A stretch of DNA of 45,430 nucleotides from JBBIUS01 sp037440105 (GCA_037440105.1 JBBIUS010000004.1:1-45430); one strand, 5' to 3'. Shown: positions 1 through 7,034, numbered from the stretch's first letter. Numbers and translations: made by a program. The notes: generated by a model not told the origin, from the sequence alone.

Positions 1-159
1 CTCGTTTGTCTCGTTGTAAAGTTTTACAACGTCAACCAAAACATCGCCTGGCCTTGCGTCAAACTCCATCAAAGGCGGAGAAATTGTCAAGGCAGAAGCA
101 GACGGAGCAAACCCTAAAACCATAGCAGCAAGCGTTGCGAGAATAAATCCTTTTTTCAT
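1..159 (-). CDS. Secreted protein, N-terminal part only (truncated by window edge)
   Basis: A coding start runs leftwards off the window. The 53 visible codons begin with a typical signal peptide (MKKGFILATLAAMVLGFAPS, then ASA before the mature LTISPPLMEF). AGGAGGAAAT precedes the ATG, so the start is well supported. The mature N-terminus, TISPP followed by a GD-V-V-KLYN pattern, resembles the first beta-strand of DUF916/COG1470-like extracellular Ig-fold domains common in CPR bacteria; that link is a guess from a short stretch. It is the first of four consecutive minus-strand secreted proteins, so it probably belongs to a cell-surface gene cluster. Function is unknown. Confidence 0.75.
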   Translation of the reverse strand, partial: MKKGFILATLAAMVLGFAPSASALTISPPLMEFDARPGDVLVDVVKLYNETNE

Positions 160-289
160 AATTTCCTCCTACATTTTCTGCGTTCGTTCGCATTAGATCC
201 GCGTTTATCTGCTTTTATGATTAGAAAGCAAAATGAACGCTAATTTTTGCGAAAGAAACACAGAAAGAATGAATGTCAATTAATGAATA

Positions 290-770
290 ATTTAGAATGT
301 GCCAGTTGCAATATACTGAACGGTTTGAGAATAAGTGCCAGCTTCAGTTAATGCAGAAATGGCTGCCCGGTGGGTAATGGTTGAAGTAACAGAAGATAAA
401 ATTGGGCCAGAAGTGCTTAAAATGTTGGTAACAATTGAAGGAATTGGCGTGTCATCGTCATTAAAGTTGCCTTCCTCTGTCCAGCCAGAGCCAGCTGTAA
501 CCGCAATGCCGTAACCCTCGCTGCCGGCCGTAACAAGAGAGTCCTCAGGAATATCAGTAATATAAGTATCTGGCGCACCGTCCCTGTTTAAATAGGCGTT
601 TGTTCCGTCAGAAATTGCTTGAATAGTAATGACTGCTCCATTGTTTGCGTTTGTTCCAACAGCCAGAGTGTAGCCACAAGTGCTAACTGAACCAGTTGTC
701 AGAGTTCCCAAAGCGCAGGTGTTTGAAGAAATAGTGAAAGTGAAAGTTGGATCAACTGTGGCAGTAACAA
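290..770. repeat. Near-identical duplicated 3' half, copy 1 (partner 1895-2375)
   Basis: About 480 bases covering the C-terminal domain and stop codon of the first paralogue match 1895-2375 at roughly 90% identity by eye, in the same orientation, including bases just past the stop codon. The 5' halves of the two genes are unrelated, so this is a domain-level duplication or gene conversion, not a whole-gene duplication. Confidence 0.85.
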
Positions 771-1326
771 CGATTTGGTCATCAGTTATAATGTCAACAA
801 CAATGGTTCCAGTGTCGCCAAAAGTTCCGGCAATACTGACTGTGTCATCGTCATCAGCCGGGCCGTTTGTGATTTGCGCATCACCGCCTGAGGCATTAGT
901 GCCAATCAAAATAGTAACAACGCTATTCGGGGCAATCGCGCCGCCGTCACCAGCACAAATTGTGATTGTCACAACCTGGCCTGCAACAGCAATGCCTGCC
1001 TTTTCAGTTCCCAAACAGTTTGCCGCGTCAGTTAATGAAACACCATCATCTTTTACTTCAATATCAGTGTAATCAACAGAGCCCATGGTAAAGTCAGCTG
1101 AAAAAGTGACGGTAATAGTCTCATTTTCATCTGCACCTGATGGGGTGGTGAATTGGATAGAGTGATTTGAGGCCGTGCCCGCTTTTAGCCGGCTCATTGT
1201 ATCAGAGATGCTTGTTAAAGCCGCCGCTTTGGTTGGAGAAACTGAAAATTGAAACATTGACATTGCCAAAACCATGCTTAAAAGCGTGATTTTGACAATT
1301 GTGTTAAATAATTTTTTGTTTTTCAT
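292..1326 (-). CDS. Secreted protein with C-terminal beta-rich repeat domain (paralogue 1)
   Basis: The 344-aa product has a signal peptide (about residues 1-35, hydrophobic core ITLLSMVLAMSMFQ, likely cut after TKAAA). An acidic, beta-rich middle follows (about 50-190), then a C-terminal domain (about 195-344) starting TFTISSNTCALGTL and ending YIATGTF. Two cysteines 14 residues apart in that domain could form a disulfide. The C-terminal domain is nearly identical to that of the gene at 1897-3003 and distantly matches the one at 3154-3825, so these are three members of one surface family. No catalytic motif is visible. A pilin-like or S-layer-like surface role is only a guess. No clear SD precedes the ATG. 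Confidence 0.8.
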   Translation of the reverse strand: MKNKKLFNTIVKITLLSMVLAMSMFQFSVSPTKAAALTSISDTMSRLKAGTASNHSIQFTTPSGADENETITVTFSADFTMGSVDYTDIEVKDDGVSLTDAANCLGTEKAGIAVAGQVVTITICAGDGGAIAPNSVVTILIGTNASGGDAQITNGPADDDDTVSIAGTFGDTGTIVVDIITDDQIVVTATVDPTFTFTISSNTCALGTLTTGSVSTCGYTLAVGTNANNGAVITIQAISDGTNAYLNRDGAPDTYITDIPEDSLVTAGSEGYGIAVTAGSGWTEEGNFNDDDTPIPSIVTNILSTSGPILSSVTSTITHRAAISALTEAGTYSQTVQYIATGTF

Positions 1327-1610
1327 AGTTTTTTACATTTTATTTAAGGAATTTCAAATGAAAGTTTGTACACTGCTTTCATTTGTTTTCCTTTATCTGT
1401 CTAAACTTTGATTTACATTTTGGCAGATAGTTTGAGCCATAAGATTTTTAATCTCTAAAGCGAAGCATCATCGACCTTTAGTCATATAAATGATTATGAT
1501 TTTTCGCTTTGGCTCATATTGATTATTAATTTTTTCCGCAAGACGCGCCAGTCCCCGAAACATTTTCCGGAACTAACGGTCTTGTAGAACTTCGACCTTT
1601 ACCCCCACAC
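1327..1610. other. Non-coding spacer with long imperfect hairpin
   Basis: No gene is seen. Around 1432-1520 an imperfect hairpin is formed by TTTGAGCCATAAG and CTTTGGCTCATATT, with AAAGCGAAGC facing TTCGCTTT inside it. The word CGACCTTTA occurs twice (about 1470 and 1592). The right end is the first arm of the 16-bp inverted repeat around the GIY-YIG gene. Confidence 0.5.
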
Positions 1611-1891
1611 TTACCGAGCCTCAAGAGAATTTTTTATTCTTGTCTTGAGTTGGTAGAGCGCATTCGACCGTAACTTTAGATTTTTTTCGCGATGCCTTGC
1701 ATCTTTCTCTGCTTTATAGGCCTCGTAATAAATCAGTTCGAACGGAGTTCTGTGTTTTGTCGAATAAATTTTCCCAGCGTTATGTTCTGCCAAGCGTTTT
1801 CTTAAATTATTAGTTGAGCCAGTGTAGAGCAGGCCATCTTTTCGACTTCTGATTATGTAAATATAGAACATAACCCGGTAAGTGTGGGGGT
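1601..1891. repeat. 16-bp perfect inverted repeat enclosing the GIY-YIG gene
   Basis: ACCCCCACACTTACCG at 1601-1616 is the exact reverse complement of CGGTAAGTGTGGGGGT at 1876-1891. The arms bracket the endonuclease gene tightly: its stop codon lies in one arm and its start codon is 5 bases inside the other. The 291-bp unit sits immediately 3' of the stop codon of the neighbouring secreted-protein gene and could be a small mobile unit or a long transcript hairpin. Confidence 0.8.
1611..1871 (-). CDS. Small GIY-YIG nuclease-domain protein
   Basis: From the ATG at 1871 this encodes 86 residues starting MFYIYIIRSRKDGLLYTGST. It is a stand-alone GIY-YIG domain of the UhpF/YhbQ-like small family: the Y-I-Y and Y-T-G strands, then an Arg on the following helix (NNLRKRLAEHNAG), and Glu and Lys residues near EAYKAEKDARHREKNLK. 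Members occur as free-standing endonucleases. A longer in-frame start at 1916 would overlap the end of the secreted-protein gene upstream and encode an unrelated tail, so the inner Met is preferred; there is no SD. The gene lies inside a perfect 16-bp inverted repeat, which suggests a mobile unit. Enzymatic activity is inferred from the domain only. Confidence 0.8.
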   Translation of the reverse strand: MFYIYIIRSRKDGLLYTGSTNNLRKRLAEHNAGKIYSTKHRTPFELIYYEAYKAEKDARHREKNLKLRSNALYQLKTRIKNSLEAR

Positions 1892-1894
1892 GAA

Positions 1895-2375
1895 TTTTAG
1901 AATGTGCCAGTTGCAATATACTGAACTGTCTGGGAATAAGTGCCGGATTCAGTTGTAGTAGAAATGGCTGCCTTATGGGTAATGGTTGAACTAACAGAAG
2001 ATAAAATTGGGCCAGAAGTGCTTAAAATGTTGGTAACAGAAGACGGAATTGGCGTGTCATCGTCATTAAAGTCGCCTTCCTCTGTCCAACCAGAGCCAGC
2101 TGTAACCGCAATGCCGTAACCCTCGCTGCCGGCCGTAACAAGAGTGTTCTCAGTAATATCATTAATATAAGTATCTGGCGCACCATCCCTGTTTAAATAG
2201 GCGTTTGTTCCGTCAGAAATTGCTTGAATAGTAATGACTGCTCCATTGTTTGCGTTTGTTCCAACGGCCAGAGTGTATTGGCAAGTATTGACTGAATCAG
2301 TTGTCAGAGTGCCTAAAGCGCAGGTGTCGGAAGAAATCTGAAAAGTGAAATACGGATCAATAGTGGCAGTAATTG
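1895..2375. repeat. Near-identical duplicated 3' half, copy 2 (partner 290-770)
   Basis: This is the second copy of the C-terminal-domain-encoding segment. Differences cluster in the segment encoding the last 20 residues and near the 5' edge. Homology fades close to the coding position where the domain begins. Confidence 0.85.
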
Positions 2376-3003
2376 TTACTCCTTCTTGTTCAGGTGGCGG
2401 AGAAAATGAATAAGTGCCAAATTGTGCAAAACCTGGTCTCGGGCGGTCAGAAACGCGAGTAAAGCTCCCGGCAAGGAAAACCGACGAAGTAGAAGCAACG
2501 GCAAAATTTTTAATTTGATTGTTAACTGTAGGATTCCAAGAGGTAGCATTGCCGGTTGAGGCTGATAAAGAGGCAACATAGTTTCGCGATTGGCCGCCGA
2601 TTGAAGTAAAATCGCCTCCAACATAAACTGTTGAACCGCTGACAACAATGGTATTGACTGTATTATTTGCATTTGGGTCCCAAGAGGCATCAACTGAGCC
2701 ATTTGAAAGGACGTGGGCAATGTTATTTCTTGCTGTTTCTCCAACCTCAGTGAAATTACCTCCAATATACCAACCGCTAGAGCCATCAGAAGCAATAGCC
2801 AAAACCTCGCCGTTTACTTTAGGAAAAGTTGAAAGGCGATTGCCCGTAGAAGCATCGACTGGAACCGCAGAGCCAGTGTAAGGGTCGGCATAAGTAAAGT
2901 ATCTGCCTAGATAAATGGTGTTGCCTGTTTTGACAGCAGCGTAAACTTCGCCGTTAGTCATTGTTGTGTCATCTACCGGCGCATCAGGAGGTTCTTGGGC
3001 CAA
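1897..3003 (-). CDS. Secreted protein with delta-60-type beta-propeller repeats and the shared C-terminal domain (paralogue 2)
   Basis: The open frame as sequenced starts at a TTG (3003) and gives 368 residues. Residues about 10-200 contain four propeller-like repeats with the pattern Y-V-G-G-D-F-T-x-I-G (for example VYVGGDFTSIGGQSRN), typical of delta-60/DUF5122 repeats. From about 215 to the end it carries the same C-terminal domain as paralogue 1. The frame lacks a signal peptide, but one is encoded just upstream in another frame (3004-3104), joined at a run of five A (coding strand). The true gene is therefore probably about 400 residues with a one-base deletion, a sequencing error, or slippage at that run. 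It likely acts outside the cell; function is unknown. Confidence 0.8.
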   Translation of the reverse strand: MAQEPPDAPVDDTTMTNGEVYAAVKTGNTIYLGRYFTYADPYTGSAVPVDASTGNRLSTFPKVNGEVLAIASDGSSGWYIGGNFTEVGETARNNIAHVLSNGSVDASWDPNANNTVNTIVVSGSTVYVGGDFTSIGGQSRNYVASLSASTGNATSWNPTVNNQIKNFAVASTSSVFLAGSFTRVSDRPRPGFAQFGTYSFSPPPEQEGVTITATIDPYFTFQISSDTCALGTLTTDSVNTCQYTLAVGTNANNGAVITIQAISDGTNAYLNRDGAPDTYINDITENTLVTAGSEGYGIAVTAGSGWTEEGDFNDDDTPIPSSVTNILSTSGPILSSVSSTITHKAAISTTTESGTYSQTVQYIATGTF

Positions 3004-3122
3004 AACATCTGTTGCATTTTTAAGAAAGATATGTTAAAGACCATGATAAAAATTACCACCCAAATAAATTTCTTTTTGAAAAGTATTTTATCAAAGACTT
3101 CCATAAATTTAGAAATTTCCAT
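3004..3122 (-). pseudogene. Out-of-frame signal-peptide segment of the 1897-3003 gene
   Basis: On the minus strand, in-frame ATGs at 3122 and 3104 open a typical signal sequence (MEVFDKILFKKKFIWVVIFI, then MVFNISFLK). The run of five A (3017-3021 on the plus strand as T) breaks the frame. Adding one A would continue it as FLKNATDVLAQEPP, directly into the 1897-3003 product with a plausible cleavage site after VLA. This supports a frameshift in the window sequence, either real or artefactual, and not a leaderless cytoplasmic protein. Confidence 0.65.
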
Positions 3123-3153
3123 AAATAAGGTGCCTTATAAGCCGCGTTTTGTC

Positions 3154-3825
3154 TTAAAATCTTCCTGTAGAAATTAATGTAACAGTATGTGTGTAATATC
3201 CAGCCGCCGTTGTTAAGGAAACAGATACTTTATGTGTAACTGTTACAGTACTGCTATTAATCCAACTTGAGTAAGAAGCAACAACTTGGGGGCTTGAAGT
3301 AATCGCAGTATCAGCCCCGTTCATTTGGCCGTGAGCCCCAGAAGTTCTAATGCCGTATTCTTCAGAATTCGCTGTTACTTCTCCATCAGTAACATCGTCA
3401 ATGTCCGGACCGCTTGCCATTCTGAAATTTCCATCTTCATAAATTGTTGTTTGATAGCCAGAAAGAGCGTTAGTGGTGGTGGTGATTGTATAACTATCTT
3501 GAAAAACTGAGCCAACTGTTATTGTGCCAAAGTCAATTGAATTTTTTGAAATTGTAAATGTAAATTTTGGGTCGCTCTCTGTTTGACGAAAACCAATTAA
3601 ACCAGCATAACTTGTGCTTTCAATTCGGCCAGTGCCGATTTCTCCTAATGTGTCGCGCAGTTTATAATTTGTTGAATTTGAGGTCTCTTCTCCGCCTATA
3701 TTCATTGAGTCAAACCAAAGAATATAGTCGCTTGAAGACATGTAAGCCAAAACTGCCTGAGGGATTAAAATATTTAAAGCAACAGAAAAACAAGTGATTA
3801 AACATATTGTGAAAATTTTTTTCAT
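3154..3825 (-). CDS. Secreted beta-rich protein (paralogue 3)
   Basis: The 223-residue product has a clear signal peptide (MKKIFTICLITCFSVALNIL, cleavage near VLA at about residue 27). From about residue 95 its C-terminal half follows the plan of the other two paralogues: FTFTISKNSIDFGTI, an alternating beta pattern, then an EEYGIR motif and a final TVTLISTGRF. It lacks the two cysteines of the others and is much more diverged. All three end in a short strand closing with G-T/R-F, which suggests the C-terminus is structurally important. Function is unknown; surface location is inferred from the signal peptide. Confidence 0.8.
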   Translation of the reverse strand: MKKIFTICLITCFSVALNILIPQAVLAYMSSSDYILWFDSMNIGGEETSNSTNYKLRDTLGEIGTGRIESTSYAGLIGFRQTESDPKFTFTISKNSIDFGTITVGSVFQDSYTITTTTNALSGYQTTIYEDGNFRMASGPDIDDVTDGEVTANSEEYGIRTSGAHGQMNGADTAITSSPQVVASYSSWINSSTVTVTHKVSVSLTTAAGYYTHTVTLISTGRF

Positions 3826-4017
3826 AAAAGCCGCTAATCACTTCTTTTAAAGGACCATCCCGCATAAAAACTTTTTGCAGAGATTAAGATTAAAATTTAT
3901 CCACTAAACCCGGGTACAAGGTTTCGGGTACATTGGGAAAATTTTAACCTTTAAGATGGCCTGGACTCTTTAATTGTTCTATTACAATTATAGCATTTAT
4001 TGAAAAAATTGTCAATC

Positions 4018-4026
4018 TGTGGATAA
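4018..4026 (-). promoter_or_regulatory. DnaA-box-like 9-mer
   Basis: TGTGGATAA is the reverse complement of TTATCCACA, an exact match to the classical DnaA-box consensus. It is a single copy here, not the cluster expected of an origin. Further exact copies occur at 34763-34771, 36881-36889 and 43399-43407. Confidence 0.4.
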
Positions 4027-4105
4027 TTTGATGTGTTGCAATATTCACTATATTGTATACATAATATTAAGTATATAGTGCATTTTGTGACAGAACGATA
4101 TTCGA

Positions 4106-4162
4106 AGTGTAAAACTTTAGTTTTATTGCTTTGATGTCTGGAGTGCAAAGCCCTAGCTTTGC
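4106..4162. repeat. Direct repeat unit A1 (partner 4229-4285)
   Basis: The unit begins AGTGTAAAACTTTAGTTTTA and continues TTGCTTTGATGTCTGGAG before diverging slightly. It recurs at 4229-4285. Related GTAAAACTTTAG/TAAGACTTTAGTCTTACACTCC words are seen near 4175-4215 and 5445-5495, each with internal dyad symmetry. Confidence 0.7.
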
Positions 4163-4228
4163 TTTTTAGTAAGGCTAAAGCCTTACATTTCAATTTTTTA
4201 TTACGGAGTGTAAACTTTGTAAATTTGG

Positions 4229-4285
4229 AGTGTAAAACTTTAGTTTTATTGCTTTGATGTCTGGAGTATAAAGCTTTAACTTTGC
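4229..4285. repeat. Direct repeat unit A2 (partner 4106-4162)
   Basis: This is the second copy, identical over about the first 45 bases and diverging in the last dozen. Only two full copies occur and their spacing and internal palindromes are unlike a CRISPR array. Confidence 0.7.
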
Positions 4286-4293
4286 TATATTAT

Positions 4294-4309
4294 TGTTTCA
4301 CGTGAAGCA
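4294..4309. promoter_or_regulatory. parS-like ParB-binding site
   Basis: TGTTTCACGTGAAGCA differs by one base from the bacterial parS consensus TGTTTCACGTGAAACA. The CACGTG centre and both inner half-sites are intact. It is intergenic, as parS sites usually are. parS sites normally lie in the origin-proximal part of the chromosome. No parAB genes are in the window. Confidence 0.5.
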
Positions 4310-4336
4310 ATTTGTCAAATTTTGGCTAATTTTAAA

Positions 4337-4375
4337 CAAAAACAGCCATCATTTTTGAGATGATGGCTGTTTTTG
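4337..4375 (-). terminator. Intrinsic terminator (bidirectional shape)
   Basis: AACAGCCATCA and TGATGGCTGTT form an 11-bp stem flanked by A and T runs on both sides. It lies just past the stop codon of the minus-strand gene at 4450-4761. Confidence 0.75.
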
Positions 4376-4449
4376 TGTTAAGAATATTCATTTAATAGAT
4401 GTTGCCAAATCAATTTTGGCAAATCTTATGTCTTCTGATTAAGACCAGA

Positions 4450-4761
4450 TCAAAATAACAATAAAACAATTACAACTATGACAGCAAAAAAGGTGAGCCA
4501 CGATAAAGTAGCACAAAGCAAAATAAACGCTTCTTTTTTAAAACCGTTTAAATAAAGGTGAATGGGTTTCCCTAAAATTAAAAGACCTGTTATAGCTGCT
4601 GATATAACAAATAGGAGTAAAAGGAAAAGTGGCAAAAGAAAGTTAGATTCTTTGCTAAAAATATTTTCTCCATTAAAGAGTAGCCATGCCACAAAAGATA
4701 TATAAATAAAAGCAGCTAAGGCATTTATTAAACTTTTTAAGAGATATTCTGATTTTTTCAT
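4450..4761 (-). CDS. Small three-helix membrane protein, function unknown
   Basis: The 103-residue product has three hydrophobic helices, roughly at residues 10-30, 41-63 and 78-102, connected by short polar loops (GENIFSKESN and GFKKEAF). The N-terminus MKKSEYLLKS is short and basic, consistent with an inner-face amino end. No family is recognised. It is monocistronic: tRNA genes lie upstream and the terminator at 4337-4375 lies downstream. There is no SD ahead of the ATG, as for other core-type genes here. Confidence 0.65.
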   Translation of the reverse strand: MKKSEYLLKSLINALAAFIYISFVAWLLFNGENIFSKESNFLLPLFLLLLFVISAAITGLLILGKPIHLYLNGFKKEAFILLCATLSWLTFFAVIVVIVLLLF

Positions 4762-4919
4762 AGATTTTTATTAGAAATGCTGCGTACCTCAATGGACTTT
4801 ATTTTTTACTTTTATGAACTTAATTGAATTTAAATAGGCGATTTTTTATAATCTACGCGCTAACCCTTTGAACGTAGACAGGATTAAATTGCTGTCTGCG
4901 CAACTTGGGTACTTAAATT

Positions 4920-4992
4920 TGGACCTGAGGGGATTCGAACCCCTGACCTTCGCAATGCGAATGCGACGCTCTACCAGCTGAGCTACAGGCCC
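4920..4992 (-). tRNA. tRNA-Ala (anticodon CGC)
   Basis: A full cloverleaf can be drawn with acceptor GGGCCTG/CAGGTCC, which includes the alanine identity pair G3:U70. The D-arm is GCTC/GAGC, the anticodon loop TTCGCAT (CGC) and the T-arm AGGGG-TTCGAAT-CCCCT. CCA is not encoded. AT-rich bases beyond both ends (AAATTTGG and CCAAATTT) would extend the acceptor stem in the precursor. Confidence 0.93.
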
Positions 4993-5012
4993 ACCAAATT
5001 TTGAACAGGTGG

Positions 5013-5048
5013 ACGAATGCGGCGTATTACTACTATGCTATAGGCCCA
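5013..5048 (-). pseudogene. Degenerate 5' half of a tRNA-Ala-like gene
   Basis: The stretch ending GCTATAGGCCC aligns base by base with the 5' half of the intact tRNA-Ala (acceptor strand, D-arm, start of anticodon stem), with about three quarters of positions identical. The T-arm and 3' acceptor are absent. It sits about 20 bases upstream of the intact tRNA and looks like a decayed partial duplicate. Confidence 0.55.
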
Positions 5049-5216
5049 AAGGCCATAGTAGACAAATGCGGATGTGACGCGACATTTTCCCTGTTGTACA
5101 ATTATTTTTATTTCAGTTGCTCCTATCACAAATTGAACGTGGATATAGGACTTATGCGTTAAAGGCACACTCTTGCCTCTGGCGAGGGAGTCCTTTGCCC
5201 CGTCTGCCATTGCCAA

Positions 5217-5288
5217 TGCCCCCGAGAGGAATCGAACCTCTATCTAGAGCTTAGGAGTCTCTCGTTCTATCCATTGAACTACGAGGGC
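5217..5288 (-). tRNA. tRNA-Arg (anticodon CCT)
   Basis: Acceptor GCCCTCG/CGGGGGC includes a wobble pair. The D-arm is GTTC/GAAC, the anticodon loop CTCCTAA (CCT) and the T-arm GAGG-TTCGATT-CCTC; the A discriminator is present and there is no encoded CCA. An inverted repeat (GTCTGCCATTGCC at 5202-5214 and GGTAATGGCAGAC at 5292-5304) encloses the gene. Confidence 0.92.
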
Positions 5289-5315
5289 TCAGGTAATGGC
5301 AGACTGAGAAATGTA

Positions 5316-5337
5316 ATGTATAGAATATTCTATACAT
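5316..5337. promoter_or_regulatory. Perfect 22-bp palindrome upstream of tRNA-Arg
   Basis: A perfect 22-bp palindrome centred on GAATATTC lies 28 bases upstream of tRNA-Arg. The core TAGAATATTCTA resembles the TAGAATAWATTCTA words upstream of tRNA-Leu (26010) and the FecR gene (29251). It may be an operator or overlap a -10 element. Confidence 0.4.
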
Positions 5338-5501
5338 TATTTGCACTATATTGTCAATTTCAACAAAACATTAAGAAAAATTAAAGGCAAAATATTAAAT
5401 TATAACACTTAGATTGTAAAGGGAAGTTTTACACAGAATTGGCAAAACTCTCGTTTTGCACTCCGTTTTGGTAAGACTTTAGTCTTACACTCCAAGGCCA
5501 A

Positions 5502-5529
5502 TTGTCTTTTTTCTTTTTTCTGTTATAAT
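5502..5529 (+). promoter_or_regulatory. Sigma-70-type promoter of rmuC
   Basis: TTGTCT, a 16-base pyrimidine-rich spacer, and a perfect TATAAT are followed within about 30 bases by the rmuC ATG. The predicted leader is therefore very short and has no SD. Confidence 0.55.
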
Positions 5530-5558
5530 TTTAATCAGTTAATTATAATAAGTCAAAA

Positions 5559-6596
5559 ATGGAAATTATTTTAATCATTTTTTTAATTTTGGTTTTGGCA
5601 GGCTTTGCTTTTGTTTTATATTTGATAAATAAAAAGTTTCGCGAAATTAAAGAGTTTTCAAAAAATGATCAAAGTTTGCTTTTGCTCCAAAATCAATTAA
5701 ACGAATTGGCTCGGGCAGTTGATGTAAAACTTTCAGAAGCGCACCGGACAGTCCAAAGCCAATTTGGCGAAAGTAGAAAAATTGTTCAAGAGGTTACAGA
5801 AAAATTAACTAAGCTTGATGAGACAAATAAGCAGGTAATTACTTTTGCGGCTAATCTTGAAAATATTTTAAAAAATCCAAAACAGCGTGGCGTGCTCGGT
5901 GAATATTATCTTGAGACAGTTTTAAAAAATGTTTTGCCGCCGACTTCATACGAGATGCAGTACAAATTTAAAGACGGGGAAATTGTTGACGCAGTAATTT
6001 TTTTCGGTGAACAAATTATTCCGATTGACGCAAAATTCTCATTGGAAAATTATAATAGGCTGATTGAAGAACGCAACGAAGTTGAACGCGCCAGGTTGGA
6101 AAAATTGTTTAAGCAGGATTTAAAAAACAGAATTGACGAGACATCAAAATATGTCAGGCCAAGCGAGGGGACCACAGAATATGCCTTTATGTTCATACCT
6201 GCTGAGGCCATTTATTATGATCTTTTAGTTAATCAGGTTGGGGCTGTAAAAATTAATACGCGCGATTTAGTTGAGTATGCCAATCGTGAAAAACATGTTA
6301 TTATTGTTTCACCGACAACTTTTCATGTCTATCTCCAACTTTTTGCTGAAGGTTTGCGCCGGCTGAAAATTAGCGAATCAGTCAAGGAAATAATTAAAAG
6401 GGTAGGAGATTTAAATAAACATATTAACACTTACGATGATTATTTGCAGAAACTGGGAGGGCATCTTGGCACAACTGTAAATACTTACAACGCGGCTTAC
6501 AAAGAATTTAAAAAAATTGATAAAGACATAATTAAGATTGCTGGCGGTGAAAGCCAAATTGAGCCGCTGCAATTAGAAAAACCAAAAATTGAATAA
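5559..6596 (+). CDS. rmuC: DNA recombination protein RmuC
   Basis: The 345-residue protein has the RmuC plan: an N-terminal membrane anchor (about 3-23), a coiled-coil region (about 35-120), then the conserved RmuC core. Hallmarks are KNPKQRGVLGEYYLE at about 108-122, the nuclease-like PIDAKFSLENY strand (a D-x-K pair of the PD-(D/E)xK fold) and the FMFIPAEAIYYDLL and IIVSPTTFHVYL strands. The family limits inversions and is thought to cleave unusual DNA structures. The length is close to that of other compact RmuC proteins. It is transcribed alone from the promoter at 5502; the micro-repeat spacer at 6603 and rpsT follow. Confidence 0.92.
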   Translation: MEIILIIFLILVLAGFAFVLYLINKKFREIKEFSKNDQSLLLLQNQLNELARAVDVKLSEAHRTVQSQFGESRKIVQEVTEKLTKLDETNKQVITFAANLENILKNPKQRGVLGEYYLETVLKNVLPPTSYEMQYKFKDGEIVDAVIFFGEQIIPIDAKFSLENYNRLIEERNEVERARLEKLFKQDLKNRIDETSKYVRPSEGTTEYAFMFIPAEAIYYDLLVNQVGAVKINTRDLVEYANREKHVIIVSPTTFHVYLQLFAEGLRRLKISESVKEIIKRVGDLNKHINTYDDYLQKLGGHLGTTVNTYNAAYKEFKKIDKDIIKIAGGESQIEPLQLEKPKIE

Positions 6597-6602
6597 TTTT
6601 TA

Positions 6603-6690
6603 ATTGAATTAGCCTAATTGACCTAATTAACCTAATTGATCTAAAATATTTTTAAATTTAATTTAATTATTATAAATTAGGAATTAGGGA
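6603..6690. repeat. Micro-repeat-armed spacer
   Basis: The left arm has four rounds of a CCTAATTGAC-like 10-mer (TTAGCCTAATTGACCTAATT...). The right arm (AATTAGGAATTAGGGATTAG) is its approximate inverse complement, with an AT-only loop. This belongs to a class of short word-repeat hairpins also seen at 8044-8135, 9940-10025 and 37471-37590. Confidence 0.6.
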
Positions 6691-6708
6691 TTAGAAATTT
6701 TATTCTTT

Positions 6709-6978
6709 ATGCCGATTAAAAAAGCAGCTTTTAAAGCACTAAGACAAAGCAAAAAAAGAGCAGCGCGCAATAAAAAAATTAAAGAAGAATTAAAAATGCT
6801 GCTCAAAAAGAGCCGGAAATTGATTGAGGCGAAGAAAATTGATGAAGCAAAAGAAGCGGTGAAAAACGCTGTTAAAATGTTTGACCGAGCAGTTACTAAA
6901 GGTATAATAAAAAGGAACACAGCGGCTCGGAAAAAATCAAGATTAATGAAAAGATTGAATGTCCTAATTAAAAAATAG
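6709..6978 (+). CDS. rpsT: 30S ribosomal protein bS20
   Basis: The 89-residue product is rich in Lys, Arg and Ala, starts MPIKKAAFKALRQSKKRAAR, and keeps the S20 pattern of three helices (RNKKIKEELKMLLKKSRKLI, then the AVKMFDRAVTKGIIKRNTAARKKS hallmark). S20 binds 16S rRNA at the bottom of the small subunit. Length is normal for the family. There is no SD. It is convergent with holA and shares a bidirectional terminator with it. Confidence 0.95.
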   Translation: MPIKKAAFKALRQSKKRAARNKKIKEELKMLLKKSRKLIEAKKIDEAKEAVKNAVKMFDRAVTKGIIKRNTAARKKSRLMKRLNVLIKK

Positions 6979-6996
6979 TATTGTTTTCATTTTTTC

Positions 6997-7034
6997 AAAA
7001 AACAAAACCGGCTCAAGTCGGTTTTGTTTTTTGT
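6997..7034. terminator. Bidirectional terminator between rpsT and holA
   Basis: CAAAACCG and CGGTTTTG form a stem around GCTCAAGT, with A-runs to the left and T-runs to the right, so it can end transcripts from both the plus-strand rpsT and the minus-strand holA. Confidence 0.8.

Larger units (their letters stand above)
3826..4449. other. Gene-free spacer with direct repeats, DnaA-box-like word, parS-like site and terminator
   Basis: No convincing gene lies here; the one minus-strand frame runs through repeats. The region holds a perfect TGTGGATAA at 4018-4026, two 57-base direct repeat units, a 15/16 parS match at 4294-4309, and an intrinsic terminator at 4337-4375. Confidence 0.6.

Noticed and set aside
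680..1072. 130-codon plus-strand open frame
   Set aside because: It is the shadow of the secreted-protein gene on the minus strand, with low-complexity Val/Thr/Ser composition and no SD.
3951..4193. 80-codon minus-strand frame
   Set aside because: It runs through direct repeats and palindromes, has no start signal and an unnatural composition.
4106..4285. Possible CRISPR array
   Set aside because: Only two repeat copies, 57 bases each with internal palindromes, and no spacer-like regularity. The Cas2-like gene at 44212 is better read as a PaaX-type regulator.
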